A stretch of 64,000 bases of DNA from Paeniroseomonas aquatica (lineage in GTDB: Bacteria > Pseudomonadota > Alphaproteobacteria > Acetobacterales > Acetobacteraceae): NCBI RefSeq assembly GCF_030409335.1, contig NZ_JAUFPN010000197.1:1-64000 (forward strand), written 5' to 3'. Both the position numbers and the translations under genes were made by a program. The notes below the pieces were generated by a model. That model saw only the letters and a program-made list of their open reading frames with translations. It ran no database searches and had not been told where the DNA came from. Below are positions 1 to 8,284 of the stretch, in pieces (the stretch's first letter is position 1; the number at the start of each line of letters is the position of its first letter).

Positions 1-2
1 GC

Positions 3-356
3 CCGCCCATGCGGCCGCCGGTGGTCCCGGCGCCGGAGGCCGTGCGCACCCCGCCGCCGGCCCCGGCCATGACGGCGGCCCCGCCGCGGGTGACGCCGCC
101 CGCCGCAGAGGCGCCGCGCCAGGCCGAGGCGCTGCCGGTGCCGCCGCCCGCCCCATCGCCGCCGGATCCGTCACCCATCGCCCGGGTCCAGGCCGCGCCG
201 CCCGCCGTGGATGAAGCGCGCGCCCTGCCGCTGCCGATTTCCGCGCAGTCCATTGCCGGGGCCCAGCGTTGCCGCTTGATCACCCAGCGCATCCAGATCG
301 GAGAGACTGTTGCCGATGCCGATATTCGCTTCCTCCAGCGGGGCTGCCCGGATTGA
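3..356 (+). CDS. Pro/Ala-rich protein, 5' end outside window
   Basis: The reading frame is open from the first bases of the window, so the true start probably lies upstream, although an ATG occurs at 9. The visible 115 residues are a low-complexity Pro/Ala linker of about 85 residues, followed by a short ordered tail with two cysteines (RCRLITQRIQIG...FLQRGC). The gene ends 10 nt before the ATG of the OmpA-domain lipoprotein gene, so the two are probably co-transcribed. A Pro/Ala-rich segment of this kind is typical of a periplasm-spanning or extracellular linker. I do not recognise the family and assign no function. Confidence 0.6.
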   Translation, partial: PPMRPPVVPAPEAVRTPPPAPAMTAAPPRVTPPAAEAPRQAEALPVPPPAPSPPDPSPIARVQAAPPAVDEARALPLPISAQSIAGAQRCRLITQRIQIGETVADADIRFLQRGCPD

Positions 357-366
357 CCGGCACCCC

Positions 367-1611
367 ATGACCTGGGGCGCCCCCGTCCTGCTGGCCCTGG
401 GCCTGGCCCTGTCCGCCTGCGCCACGCCGCCGGCCGCCGATGGCCCGGCGCCGACCGCATCGGCGGGCCGCCCGGCCCCCCCGCAGGCGCCGAAGCCGCC
501 GAAGGAGGCCCAGCCGCTCGACGCCGCCGTGCTCAGCCTGGCGGATGCAGTGCTGGCGCGCGCCGAGATCTCCCGGCCCGGGCCGCATGAGCTGGTCATC
601 GACCCGCTGATCGACCGCGCCAGCGGCACCGAGACCGCCACCACCCGCGCCATGTCCCGCCGCATCGCCTCGGTGGTGCGGGAGCGCCACCCGAGCTACC
701 GGGTGCAGCCCTTCACCCTGGCCTCGCTGGAGTCGAAGCCGCTGGTCCTGCTCGGCGCCATCACCGGCGTGGTCGAGGCCGGCAGCCTGACCAACAGCAC
801 CGACAAGGCCCCCGCGGCCTATCGGATCTGGGCGGTGCTGGCCGATCTCTCGACCGGCAAGGTGGTGGCGCACGAGACCGCCTGGGTCCGCCCGGACGAG
901 GTCGACACCACCCCGACCGCCTTCAACCGGGACAGCCCCACCTGGCTCGACGACCCCGCCGCCGCCGCCTACCTCAGGGTCTGCGCCGGCAATCCGGGCG
1001 ATGCGATCGACGCCGCCTGGCTCGACGGGCTGAAGGCCGAGGCGCTGATCACCCAGGCGACCACCGCCTACGAGGCCGGCCGCTACGCCCAGGCGAAGAC
1101 GCTCTACGCCAATGCCAAGGCGGCGCCGAAGGGGGCCCAGCTCCGCACCCTGAACGGCCAGTACCTGACCGCCTCGGCGCTGGGCCAGCCGCAGGAGGCC
1201 GAGCGCGCCTTCGGCCAGCTGGTCGACTACGGGCTGGAGCGGAAGCGCCTGGCGGTGAAGTTCCTGTTCCGCCCGGGCGTCATCGAGTTCTGGCCGGACC
1301 CGGCGATCAGCGGCCCCTACGACATGTGGCTGCGGCAGATCGCCAGCCGCACCAGCGCCGACGACGCCTGCCTCGATGTCTCGGGCCATGCCAGCACCAC
1401 CGGTGCGGCATCCTGGAACGACCGGCTGTCGCTGATGCGGGCCCAGGCCATCCGGACCCGCCTGGTCGGCGAGCAGCCGGGGCTGGGGGCGCGGCTCAAG
1501 ACCGAGGGCTTCGGCGCCTCGCGGCCCCTGGTCGGCACCGGCCGGGATGATGCGACCGATGCGCTCGACCGCCGCGTCGAGTTCGAGCCCCGGGAATGCC
1601 GCACCGGCTGA
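367..1611 (+). CDS. OmpA-domain outer-membrane lipoprotein
   Basis: This is a 414-residue protein. The start at 367 is preferred over 310 because it gives a clean lipoprotein signal: hydrophobic residues 5-17 and lipobox LSAC with Cys18. A Pro/Ala-rich stretch follows (about 19-50), then a mixed alpha/beta region (about 55-180) and a helical, TPR-like stretch (about 230-300). The C-terminal OmpA-like peptidoglycan-binding domain (about 305-414) is recognisable by V-S-G-H-A-S, then N-x-x-L-S-x-x-R-A, then G-F-G and a final DRRVEF. The likely role is an envelope anchor that ties the outer membrane to peptidoglycan, with an extra N-terminal sensor or assembly domain. The gene directly follows the Pro-rich gene and converges on the cupin gene across a large palindrome. 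The partner system is unknown. Confidence 0.8.
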   Translation: MTWGAPVLLALGLALSACATPPAADGPAPTASAGRPAPPQAPKPPKEAQPLDAAVLSLADAVLARAEISRPGPHELVIDPLIDRASGTETATTRAMSRRIASVVRERHPSYRVQPFTLASLESKPLVLLGAITGVVEAGSLTNSTDKAPAAYRIWAVLADLSTGKVVAHETAWVRPDEVDTTPTAFNRDSPTWLDDPAAAAYLRVCAGNPGDAIDAAWLDGLKAEALITQATTAYEAGRYAQAKTLYANAKAAPKGAQLRTLNGQYLTASALGQPQEAERAFGQLVDYGLERKRLAVKFLFRPGVIEFWPDPAISGPYDMWLRQIASRTSADDACLDVSGHASTTGAASWNDRLSLMRAQAIRTRLVGEQPGLGARLKTEGFGASRPLVGTGRDDATDALDRRVEFEPRECRTG

Positions 1612-1625
1612 ACCCGGCCGCGGAA

Positions 1626-1655
1626 GGCCTGAAGGGGCCATGGCCCCTTCAGGCC
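1626..1655. terminator. 30-bp perfect palindrome between convergent genes
   Basis: Bases 1626-1640 are the exact reverse complement of 1641-1655, giving a stem of at least 13 bp with a 4-nt loop in either transcript. It sits in the 51-bp gap between the ends of the OmpA-domain gene and the cupin gene, where a bidirectional terminator is expected. There is no T tract on either side, so it may act as a 3'-end stabiliser or a weak terminator. Confidence 0.6.
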
Positions 1656-1662
1656 CGGCCCG

Positions 1663-2112
1663 TCACCCCGGCGGCGGCAGGAATTCCACGCCGTATTCCG
1701 CGGCGATCCGGACCACCTCGCCGGGATCGCCGACATCGTGGATGCGGCTGAACAGCTCATAGAGCCGCTGGCTCGGCGCCACCCAGAACAACGCCCGCAC
1801 CGGCTTGCCCGACTTGTTGAAGATGCCGTGCGGGCTGCCCATCGGCATCTTGATCAGGTCGCCGGTGGAGGCGTGCTTCGTCTCTCCCGCAAGGAAAAGC
1901 TCGAAGGTGCCGTCGAGCATGTAGATGAACTCGTCCTGGTCGGCATGGATGTGCGGCGGCACGAAGGTGCCGTCCGGGAAGAGCGTCTCGAAGGCGAAGG
2001 ATGCGGCGGAATGCTGCATCGGCCTGTATGTCTGGCCGAGGATGTTCCAGACCACCCCGCCTTCGCCCGTCCCGGCCGGGGTGATCCCCGGGGTCATCAT
2101 CGGCTGCACCAT
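1663..2112 (-). CDS. Single-domain cupin protein at end of ABC operon
   Basis: This is a 149-residue cupin with no signal peptide, so probably cytoplasmic. The metal-binding motif 1 is visible as PPHIHADQDEFIYMLDG (His-x-His, then Glu). Motif 2 is GSPHGIFNKSG, and the three His plus one Glu needed for a bound divalent metal are present. The start is 18 nt after the livF stop on the same strand, making it the sixth gene of the liv-type operon. Such stand-alone cupins often act on, or sense, the compound imported by the transporter. The substrate cannot be read from sequence. Confidence 0.8.
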   Translation of the reverse strand: MVQPMMTPGITPAGTGEGGVVWNILGQTYRPMQHSAASFAFETLFPDGTFVPPHIHADQDEFIYMLDGTFELFLAGETKHASTGDLIKMPMGSPHGIFNKSGKPVRALFWVAPSQRLYELFSRIHDVGDPGEVVRIAAEYGVEFLPPPG

Positions 2113-2130
2113 TCTCGCCTCCTCTTCGTT

Positions 2131-2843
<713 letters not shown>

Positions 2844-2844
<1 letters not shown>

Positions 2845-3599
2845 CAGGCGACCTCGTCCTCGCCGAGGTAGGCCGCCCGCACCGCCGGGTCGGCGCGGAT
2901 CGCCGCCGGCGCGTCGGTGGCGATGACCCGGCCGTAGACCAGCACCGAGATCCGGTCGGCGAGCGCAAACACCGCCTGCATGTCGTGCTCGACCAGCAGG
3001 ATGGAGTAGCGCCGCTTCAACCCCAGCAGAATATCGATCAGCCGCTCCGTCTCCTCCGGCCCGGCGCCGGCCAGCGGCTCGTCTAGCAGCAGCAGGCGCG
3101 GCTCCATCGCCAGGGCGATGGCCAGCTCGAGCTGCCGCTTCTCGCCATGCGACAGCGCCCCGGCCGGCGCCGCGGCGCGCCCGGCCAGCCCGACCTGGTC
3201 AAGCGCCGCCATGGCCGCCGCGTTCAGCCGCGCCTCGGCGGCGGCCGGCCGCCAGAAGCGGAAGGAGGAGCCGCTGCGCGCCTGCACCGCCAGCGCGGCA
3301 TTCTCGAGGGCCGAAAAGCCGGGGATGACCGAGGTGATCTGGAAGCTGCGCGCCAGGCCGAGCCGCGCCCGCCGCTGCAGCGGCAGGGCGGTCACGTCGC
3401 GGCCGGCGAAGCGCACCGTCCCGGCATCCGGCCGCAGGGTGCCCGAGAGCTGGTGGATCAGCGTGGTCTTGCCCGCCCCGTTGGGGCCGATCACCGCATG
3501 GATGCCGCCCGGGGCGACGGCGAAGGAGACGTCGTCGGTCACCGCCAGCCCGCCGAAGCGCTTGCGCAGCCCGGCCACCTCGAGGATCGGCTCAGCCAC
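2844..3599 (-). CDS. livG: Branched-chain amino-acid-type ABC transporter ATPase LivG
   Basis: This is a 251-residue ABC ATPase with a GTG start that overlaps the livM end by 8 nt. The Walker A is GPNGAGKTT, the signature is LSHGEKRQLELAIAL and the Walker B is LLLLDEPLAGAGPEE. The signature is LSHGE rather than the canonical LSGGE, which is common in LivG proteins. It pairs with LivF as the second nucleotide-binding subunit of the importer. The C-terminal end (VYGRVIATDAPAAIRADPAV.AAYLGE) matches the usual LivG tail. Confidence 0.9.
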
Positions 3600-4530
3600 G
3601 CCGGACCATCCTGGCGATCTGCCCCGGCACCCCCGCCAGCCCGCCCCGCAGGTGCAACACGGCCAGCACCAGCAGCGGCCCGAAGACCAGCCGCCAGTGC
3701 TGGGTCCAGTGGCTGAGCCCTTCCTCCAGCAGCACGAAGGCCAGCGCCCCCAGCACCGCCCCGTGCAGCGAGCCGAGCCCGCCCAGGATCACCATGAAGA
3801 GCAGGTCGCCCGAGCGCTGCCAGGCGAGGAAGGAGGGCGCCACGAATTCCGTCGCATTGGCCAGCAGCATCCCCGCCAGCCCCGCCACGCCGCCGGCAAC
3901 GGCATAGGCGACCAGCCGGTAGGGGGCCGGGGAGAAGCCGACCGCCCGCACCCGCTCGGGGTTCTCCCGCGCCGCCCGCAGCACCCGGCCGAAGCGCGAG
4001 GCCAGCAGCGCCCGCCCGCCCAGCACGGCGGCGGCGAGCAGCCCGAGGCAGAGGTAGTGGAAGACCAGCCGGTCCTCCAGCCAGCGCCGCCCGGCCAGAG
4101 TGTTGCGGCCATAGAGGGTGTAGCCGTCGTCGCCGCCATAGCCGGCGAGCGAGGCCGCGGTGAAGAAGGCCATCTGCCCGAAGGCCAGGGTGATCATGAT
4201 GAAATGCACCCCGCTGGTCCGCACCGCGACCGCGCCGGTCGCCACGGCGAAGACCGCGGCGGCGGCCATGGCGACGGGCGCCACCACCAGCGCCTCGGTC
4301 ACCCGGGCATCGTCGAGCGCCACCACCGCATAGGCGCCGACGCCGAGCATCGCCGCATGGCCGAGGCTGACCAGCCCGGCGCCGCCGACCAGCAGCCAGA
4401 GGCTGGTGGCCGCCAGCCCCATGATCATCGCCCGCGCCAGGATGGTCAGCAGGTAGCCCTCGCCGAGCCCGGCGAAGGGCGCCGCCGCCAGCAGGGCGAA
4501 GACCAGCAGCGGCAGCCACGCCCGCCCCAT
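3592..4530 (-). CDS. livM: Branched-chain amino-acid-type ABC transporter permease LivM
   Basis: This is a 312-residue, highly hydrophobic permease. I place the start at the ATG at 4530 (MGRAWLPLLVF), 14 nt after the livH stop. The frame is open far upstream, but only because it runs antisense-free through livH. Typical LivM landmarks are GLVSLGHAAMLGVGAY near residue 50 and the cytoplasmic coupling loop ARENPERVRAVGFSP followed by LAGMLLANATEFVAPSF. The conserved VILGGLGSLHGAVLGA stretch lies near the C terminus. It forms the membrane channel with LivH. Confidence 0.9.
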   Translation of the reverse strand: MGRAWLPLLVFALLAAAPFAGLGEGYLLTILARAMIMGLAATSLWLLVGGAGLVSLGHAAMLGVGAYAVVALDDARVTEALVVAPVAMAAAAVFAVATGAVAVRTSGVHFIMITLAFGQMAFFTAASLAGYGGDDGYTLYGRNTLAGRRWLEDRLVFHYLCLGLLAAAVLGGRALLASRFGRVLRAARENPERVRAVGFSPAPYRLVAYAVAGGVAGLAGMLLANATEFVAPSFLAWQRSGDLLFMVILGGLGSLHGAVLGALAFVLLEEGLSHWTQHWRLVFGPLLVLAVLHLRGGLAGVPGQIARMVRRG

Positions 4531-4544
4531 CCTGCCCGGTAGGA

Positions 4545-5465
4545 TCAACCGCGCACCGGAAACAGCCCGCGCGGCCGCACCGCCAGGATCAGCGCCATGA
4601 CGGCATAGACCAGCATGGAGCCGATCGCCGCCCCCGCCTGCCGCGCCGGCGAGGCCGCCATGACGAGGCGCAGCAGGTCGGGCAGCAGCGACCGCCCGAG
4701 GCTCTCGACCAGCCCGACCAGCAGCGCCGCGACGAAGGCGCCGCGGACGCTGCCGATGCCGCCGATGACGATGACGACGAAGGCGAGGATCAGCACCCCA
4801 TCCCCCATCCCCGGCTCGACCGAGAGGATCGGCGCCGCCATCACCCCGGCGAAGCCCGCCAGCATCGCCCCGAAGCCGAAGACCAGCATGAAGAGCCGGC
4901 GGATGTCGACGCCGAGCGCCGCCACCATCGCCGCATTGGTGGCGCCCGCCCGCACCAGCGCGCCCACCCGGGTGCGCTCGACCAGCAGCCAGAGCAGCCC
5001 CGCCGTCGCCAGCCCGGCGGCCAGGATCGCCAGCCGGTAGGCCGGGTACTGCAGCCCCGGCAGCAGGGTGATGCCGCCCGCCAGCAGCTCCGGCGGCGCC
5101 ATCTGCAGCGGCGCGGTGCCCCAGGCCAGCTTCACCGCCTCGTTCAGGAACAGGATCACCCCGAAGGTCGCCAGCACCTGCGACAGGTGGTCGCGGTCGT
5201 AGAGGTGGCGGAAGACCAGCCATTCCAGCACCAGCCCGGAGGCGAGCGTCGCCGGCAGCGCCAGCAGCAGCCCGCCCCAGAAGCTGCCGGTCAGGGAGGC
5301 CAGGCTGGCGCCGAGATAGGCGCCCAGCATGTACTGCACGCCATGCGCCAGGTTGATGAAGTCCATCACCCCGAAGACCAGCGTCAGCCCGGCCGCGACC
5401 AGGAACAGCAGCACCCCGAACTGCAGGCCGTTCAGCCCCTGCACCAGAAGCAATCCGAAGCTCAT
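4545..5465 (-). CDS. livH: Branched-chain amino-acid-type ABC transporter permease LivH
   Basis: This is a 306-residue permease starting at the ATG at 5465 (MSFGLLLVQGLNGLQFG), 7 nt after the livJ stop. LivH landmarks are VFGVMDFINLAHGVQYMLGAY near residue 45 and the coupling region ALVRAGATNAAMVAALGVDIRRLF. The conserved VIVIGGIGSVRGAFVAALLVGL follows. About eight hydrophobic segments are visible. It heterodimerises with LivM in the inner membrane. Confidence 0.9.
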   Translation of the reverse strand: MSFGLLLVQGLNGLQFGVLLFLVAAGLTLVFGVMDFINLAHGVQYMLGAYLGASLASLTGSFWGGLLLALPATLASGLVLEWLVFRHLYDRDHLSQVLATFGVILFLNEAVKLAWGTAPLQMAPPELLAGGITLLPGLQYPAYRLAILAAGLATAGLLWLLVERTRVGALVRAGATNAAMVAALGVDIRRLFMLVFGFGAMLAGFAGVMAAPILSVEPGMGDGVLILAFVVIVIGGIGSVRGAFVAALLVGLVESLGRSLLPDLLRLVMAASPARQAGAAIGSMLVYAVMALILAVRPRGLFPVRG

Positions 5466-5472
5466 CGGCGGG

Positions 5473-6675
5473 TCAGCGCATCCGGCATTCGGCAGCCCAG
5501 GGGTCGACGTCGGCCTCCAGCACGCGCCGCAGCGTCTCGGTCTGGAACTTGCCGTCGGGGCGCTTCGCCACCTGGCACAACCAGAAGTCCTGCACCGGGT
5601 AGTGGTTGGCGCCGAATTTGAAGCTGCCGCGCACCGACTGGAAATCCGCCGCCCGCAGCGCCTCGCGCAGTGCATCCTTCCCCGCGAGGTTGCCGCCCAC
5701 CTTGCGGATCGCGCTGTTCAGCAGCATCGCCGCATCGTAGCTCTGGGCCGCGTAGCTCGCCGGGACGTAGCCGTAGCTCGCCTCGAAGTCGCGGACGAAG
5801 CGGGTATTCGCCGCATTCTCCATGTTGGGCGCCCAGCTCGCGGCCGAGAAGAAGCCCAGCGCCGCCTCCTGCTGCGCCGGCAGGGTCGCCTCGTCCACGG
5901 TGAAGGTGGACAGGAAGGGGATGCCGGCGAGCCCGGCCTGGCGGTACTGCCGCACCAGGTTCACCCCGAGCCCGCCCGGCATGAAGGTGAAGAGCGCATC
6001 CGGCTTGCTGGCTGCGATCTTCGCCAGCTCGGCGGAGAAGTCGAGCTGGGTCAGCGGGACATAGACCTCGTCCACCACCTCGCCCTTGAAGCGGGACTTG
6101 AAGCCCGCCACCGCATCCCGCCCGGCCTGGTAGTTCGGCACCATGACGAAGACCCGCTTGTGCCCGGCATCCTGCGCCGCCTGGCCCATGACCGAATGGA
6201 CCTGGTCGTTGTTGTAGCTGGTCGTGAAGAAATTGGGGTTGCAGCCGCGGCCGGCGAAGGTCGAGGGCCCGGCGTTGGTCGAGATCAGGAAGGTGCCGCT
6301 CTCGGTCACCGGCCGCATGATGGCGGCGAGGATGTTCGAGAAGACCACGCCGACGACGACATCCACCTTGTCGCGCTCGAGCGCGGCGCGGACCTTGGTC
6401 ACCGCTACCTCCGGCCGCAGCTCGTCGTCGATCGGCACGATCTCCGCCGCCAGCCCGCCCAGCTTGCCGTCGAGGTGCTTCAGCCCCTGCAGGAAGCCGT
6501 CCCGGAGCTGGGTGCCGAGCGCCGCCTGCGGTCCGGTCTGCACCGCCACCAACCCGATCTTCACGCCGCGGCCCTGGGCCCGTGCCCGGCCCGCCCCCTG
6601 CGTTGCCCCGAGGACCGCCGGCAGCGCCAGGGCCCCCGCCGCGCCCAGCACACCCCGCCTGCCGATGCCGATCAT
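5473..6675 (-). CDS. livJ: Periplasmic substrate-binding protein LivJ-type
   Basis: This is a 400-residue type I periplasmic binding protein (Peripla_BP_6 family) and the first gene of the operon. The ATG at 6675 gives MIGIGRRGVLGAAGALALPAVLG, an export signal with twin Arg. The mature protein starts near GRGVKIGLVAVQTGPQAALG, the conserved ligand-lobe opening. Further landmarks are VVVGVVFSNILAAIMRPV, the middle stretch RVFVMVPNYQAGRDAVAGFK and the C-terminal AAQSYDAAMLLNSAIRKVGG. The sequence resembles the aromatic/amide/short-chain-amide receptors more than classical leucine receptors. That is an impression, not a proof. Confidence 0.88.
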   Translation of the reverse strand: MIGIGRRGVLGAAGALALPAVLGATQGAGRARAQGRGVKIGLVAVQTGPQAALGTQLRDGFLQGLKHLDGKLGGLAAEIVPIDDELRPEVAVTKVRAALERDKVDVVVGVVFSNILAAIMRPVTESGTFLISTNAGPSTFAGRGCNPNFFTTSYNNDQVHSVMGQAAQDAGHKRVFVMVPNYQAGRDAVAGFKSRFKGEVVDEVYVPLTQLDFSAELAKIAASKPDALFTFMPGGLGVNLVRQYRQAGLAGIPFLSTFTVDEATLPAQQEAALGFFSAASWAPNMENAANTRFVRDFEASYGYVPASYAAQSYDAAMLLNSAIRKVGGNLAGKDALREALRAADFQSVRGSFKFGANHYPVQDFWLCQVAKRPDGKFQTETLRRVLEADVDPWAAECRMR

Positions 6676-6922
6676 CCACGCCGCTCCTGAAAGCCGAACC
6701 GGGGGCATGCTTGCCGGATTTCCGCCGCCGCCCCAAGGCTCTTTCCGGCCGTGCGCCCTCCCGCCGCGGCCTTAGCCCGGCGGGCGGAGGGCAGGGGTTT
6801 CGGGTCAGGAACTGTTCCCCGCAATTGTCTTAAAGTAATCAAACGGGAGCGGTGAACGAATCCGCTGATGCCATGTTTGTAGTGTCAGTCGAACGCGGCA
6901 CGGCATACGGGAATCCCAACAA
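6676..6922. promoter_or_regulatory. Divergent intergenic region between livJ and the DUF2382 pair
   Basis: This 247-bp gap holds the promoters of the liv-type operon (minus) and of the stress-protein pair (plus). An 11-bp inverted repeat with arms GGAAC and GTTCC lies at 6808-6818. It is followed by an AT-richer stretch, AATTGTCTTAAAGTAATCAA (6822-6841), which is conspicuous in this GC-rich DNA. No convincing -35/-10 pair could be fixed. Confidence 0.4.
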
Positions 6923-7372
6923 GTGCCACAAGACAACGATGACCGCCGTACCGTAGATACAACGATAATCCCAGTCATCGAGGAAACCGCTCGGATTTCG
7001 ACTCGTCAGGTCGAGGCCGGAAGGGTCCGGGTACATCTCCGCACCGAAGTCGGACAGCAGCGGCTGCAGGCGACCCTGCGCTCCGAAGCGGTGACCGTCG
7101 AACACCGCCCGATCGGCCGCGAACTCGCCCCCGGCGAGCCGCTGCCGGTGCCGCACGACGAGGAGGACGGACGGGTCACCGTGATCCCCGTGCTCGAGGA
7201 GATCCTCGTCGTCGAGAAGCGGCTGGTCCTGCGGGAGGAGCTGCGCCTCCGCCGCACCAGCAGCCTCGAGGACGTGGACCACGCCGTCGACGTGCAGCGA
7301 CAGCACGCCGAGGTGGAACGCCTGCCGCCCGCCGATCCGCAAGACCCCTCCAACCCAGGACATCCCCAATGA
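6923..7372 (+). CDS. DUF2382 stress-type protein, short form
   Basis: This is a 149-residue cytoplasmic protein with a GTG start. It carries one DUF2382 (YsnF/AvaK C-terminal) domain at about residues 14-115. The repeated half-motifs are visible: IPVIEETARISTRQVEAGRVRVH, then VIPVLEEILVVEKRLVLREELRLRR. The domain is strongly charged and predicted to be beta-rich. DUF2382 proteins are often induced by salt, desiccation or heat, but their biochemical role is not known. The stop overlaps the ATG of the longer DUF2382 gene (ATGA), so the two are translated together. Confidence 0.75.
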   Translation: MPQDNDDRRTVDTTIIPVIEETARISTRQVEAGRVRVHLRTEVGQQRLQATLRSEAVTVEHRPIGRELAPGEPLPVPHDEEDGRVTVIPVLEEILVVEKRLVLREELRLRRTSSLEDVDHAVDVQRQHAEVERLPPADPQDPSNPGHPQ

Positions 7373-8241
7373 GCAACCAGACCATCACCGCCGTCTTCGA
7401 CAGCGCCGCCGAAGCCGAGACCGCCGCCCGTGACCTGGCCATGAAGGTCGGCGGCGTCCGCGCCGGGCTCTATGCCTCCGAGGCCGACGCGGCCAGCCTG
7501 CGCGATCTCGGCGTCAGCGGCCCCGACCAGGCCGTGCTGGAGGAAGCCATCCGCCGTGGCGGCGCCGTCCTCTCCGCCACCGTGCCGGAGGACCGCATCA
7601 CCGAGGTGACGCAGGTGCTGGAAGGCTCCGGCGCCATCGACCTGCAGGAGCGCGAGGACAGCTGGCGCCAGTCCGGCTGGCAGGGCAGCGGCCCGACCGC
7701 GACCCGGGTGAACGCCATGGACACCGGCACTGCCGGCACCGGCCAGGTGGGCGCGATGGCGACCGGGACTGCCACGACGGGCACTGCCACGACCGGCACT
7801 GCCGCAACCGGCGCCGCCGCGACCGGCCGCGACGAGGTCATCCCGGTGGTCGAGGAGACGCTGCAGGTCGGCAAGCGCCAGGTCGCCTCGGGCCGCGTGC
7901 GGGTGCATTCCCACATCGTCGAGACCCCGGTGCAGGAGCAGGTGACGCTGCACCAGGAGCACGTGCAGGTGGAGCGCCGCCCGGTCGGCCGCCCGGTCGA
8001 CGTTACCGCCGATGCCTTCCGCGACCGCACCATCGAGGCGACCGAGACGACCGAGGAGGCGGTGATCGCCAAGGAGGCGCGGGTGGTCGAGGAAGTCGTC
8101 GTCCGCAAGACCAGCGACGACGAGACCCGCACCATCAGCGATTCCGTCCGCCGCACCGAGGTGGAGGTCGAGGACGATCGCCTGCCGCGCACCGCCGCGA
8201 CGCCGGGCACGCCGAAGGCCGACCCCGCCCGCGAGCGCTGA
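7369..8241 (+). CDS. YsnF-like stress protein with DUF2382 domain
   Basis: This is a 290-residue protein. An N-terminal alpha/beta domain (about 1-98, opening TITAVFDSAAEAETAARDL) matches the general-stress YsnF/YflT-like module. A Gly/Thr/Ala linker follows (about 117-150). A DUF2382 domain lies at about 152-265, with DEVIPVVEETLQVGKRQVASGRVRVH at its start. The linker is encoded by a tandem 15-nt repeat. The C-terminal tail is acidic. It is coupled to the upstream short DUF2382 gene, and the two C-terminal domains could pair with each other. It is probably a cytoplasmic stress protein; its molecular function is unknown. Confidence 0.75.
   Translation: MSNQTITAVFDSAAEAETAARDLAMKVGGVRAGLYASEADAASLRDLGVSGPDQAVLEEAIRRGGAVLSATVPEDRITEVTQVLEGSGAIDLQEREDSWRQSGWQGSGPTATRVNAMDTGTAGTGQVGAMATGTATTGTATTGTAATGAAATGRDEVIPVVEETLQVGKRQVASGRVRVHSHIVETPVQEQVTLHQEHVQVERRPVGRPVDVTADAFRDRTIEATETTEEAVIAKEARVVEEVVVRKTSDDETRTISDSVRRTEVEVEDDRLPRTAATPGTPKADPARER
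7762..7821 (+). repeat. Four tandem 15-nt units coding a Gly-Thr-Ala linker
   Basis: Four consecutive 15-nt copies (7762-7776, 7777-7791, 7792-7806, 7807-7821) differ by one to three bases. They encode repeated TGTAT / TGTAA / TGAAA pentapeptides. They lie inside the YsnF-like gene, between its two domains. Copy-number change here would alter linker length by five residues without a frameshift. Confidence 0.8.
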
Positions 8242-8247
8242 CCGGCC

Positions 8248-8274
8248 GGGGCCGGCGGCACCGCCGCCGGCCCC
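8248..8274. terminator. GC-rich hairpin between convergent genes
   Basis: An 11-bp perfect stem (8248-8258 with 8264-8274) has a 5-nt loop. It occupies the 43-bp gap between the convergent YsnF-like and alpha/beta-hydrolase genes, so it probably serves both. No T tract follows on either strand. Confidence 0.5.
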
Positions 8275-8284
8275 ACCCCACCCT

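Noticed and set aside
310-366. An upstream ATG (310) as start of the OmpA-domain lipoprotein
   Set aside because: It would overlap the preceding gene by 47 nt and bury the lipoprotein signal 19 residues inside the protein. The ATG at 367 gives a proper signal and lipobox.
6800-6850. A possible EcfG-type general-stress promoter (GGAAC...) for the DUF2382 pair
   Set aside because: GGAAC is present at 6808, but no CGTT-like -10 lies 16-17 bp downstream. I kept the inverted repeat only as a weak observation.
7762-7821. A short repeat array resembling a CRISPR-like pattern
   Set aside because: The units are 15 nt, have no spacers, are in frame and encode a protein linker. No CRISPR array or cas gene is present in the window.
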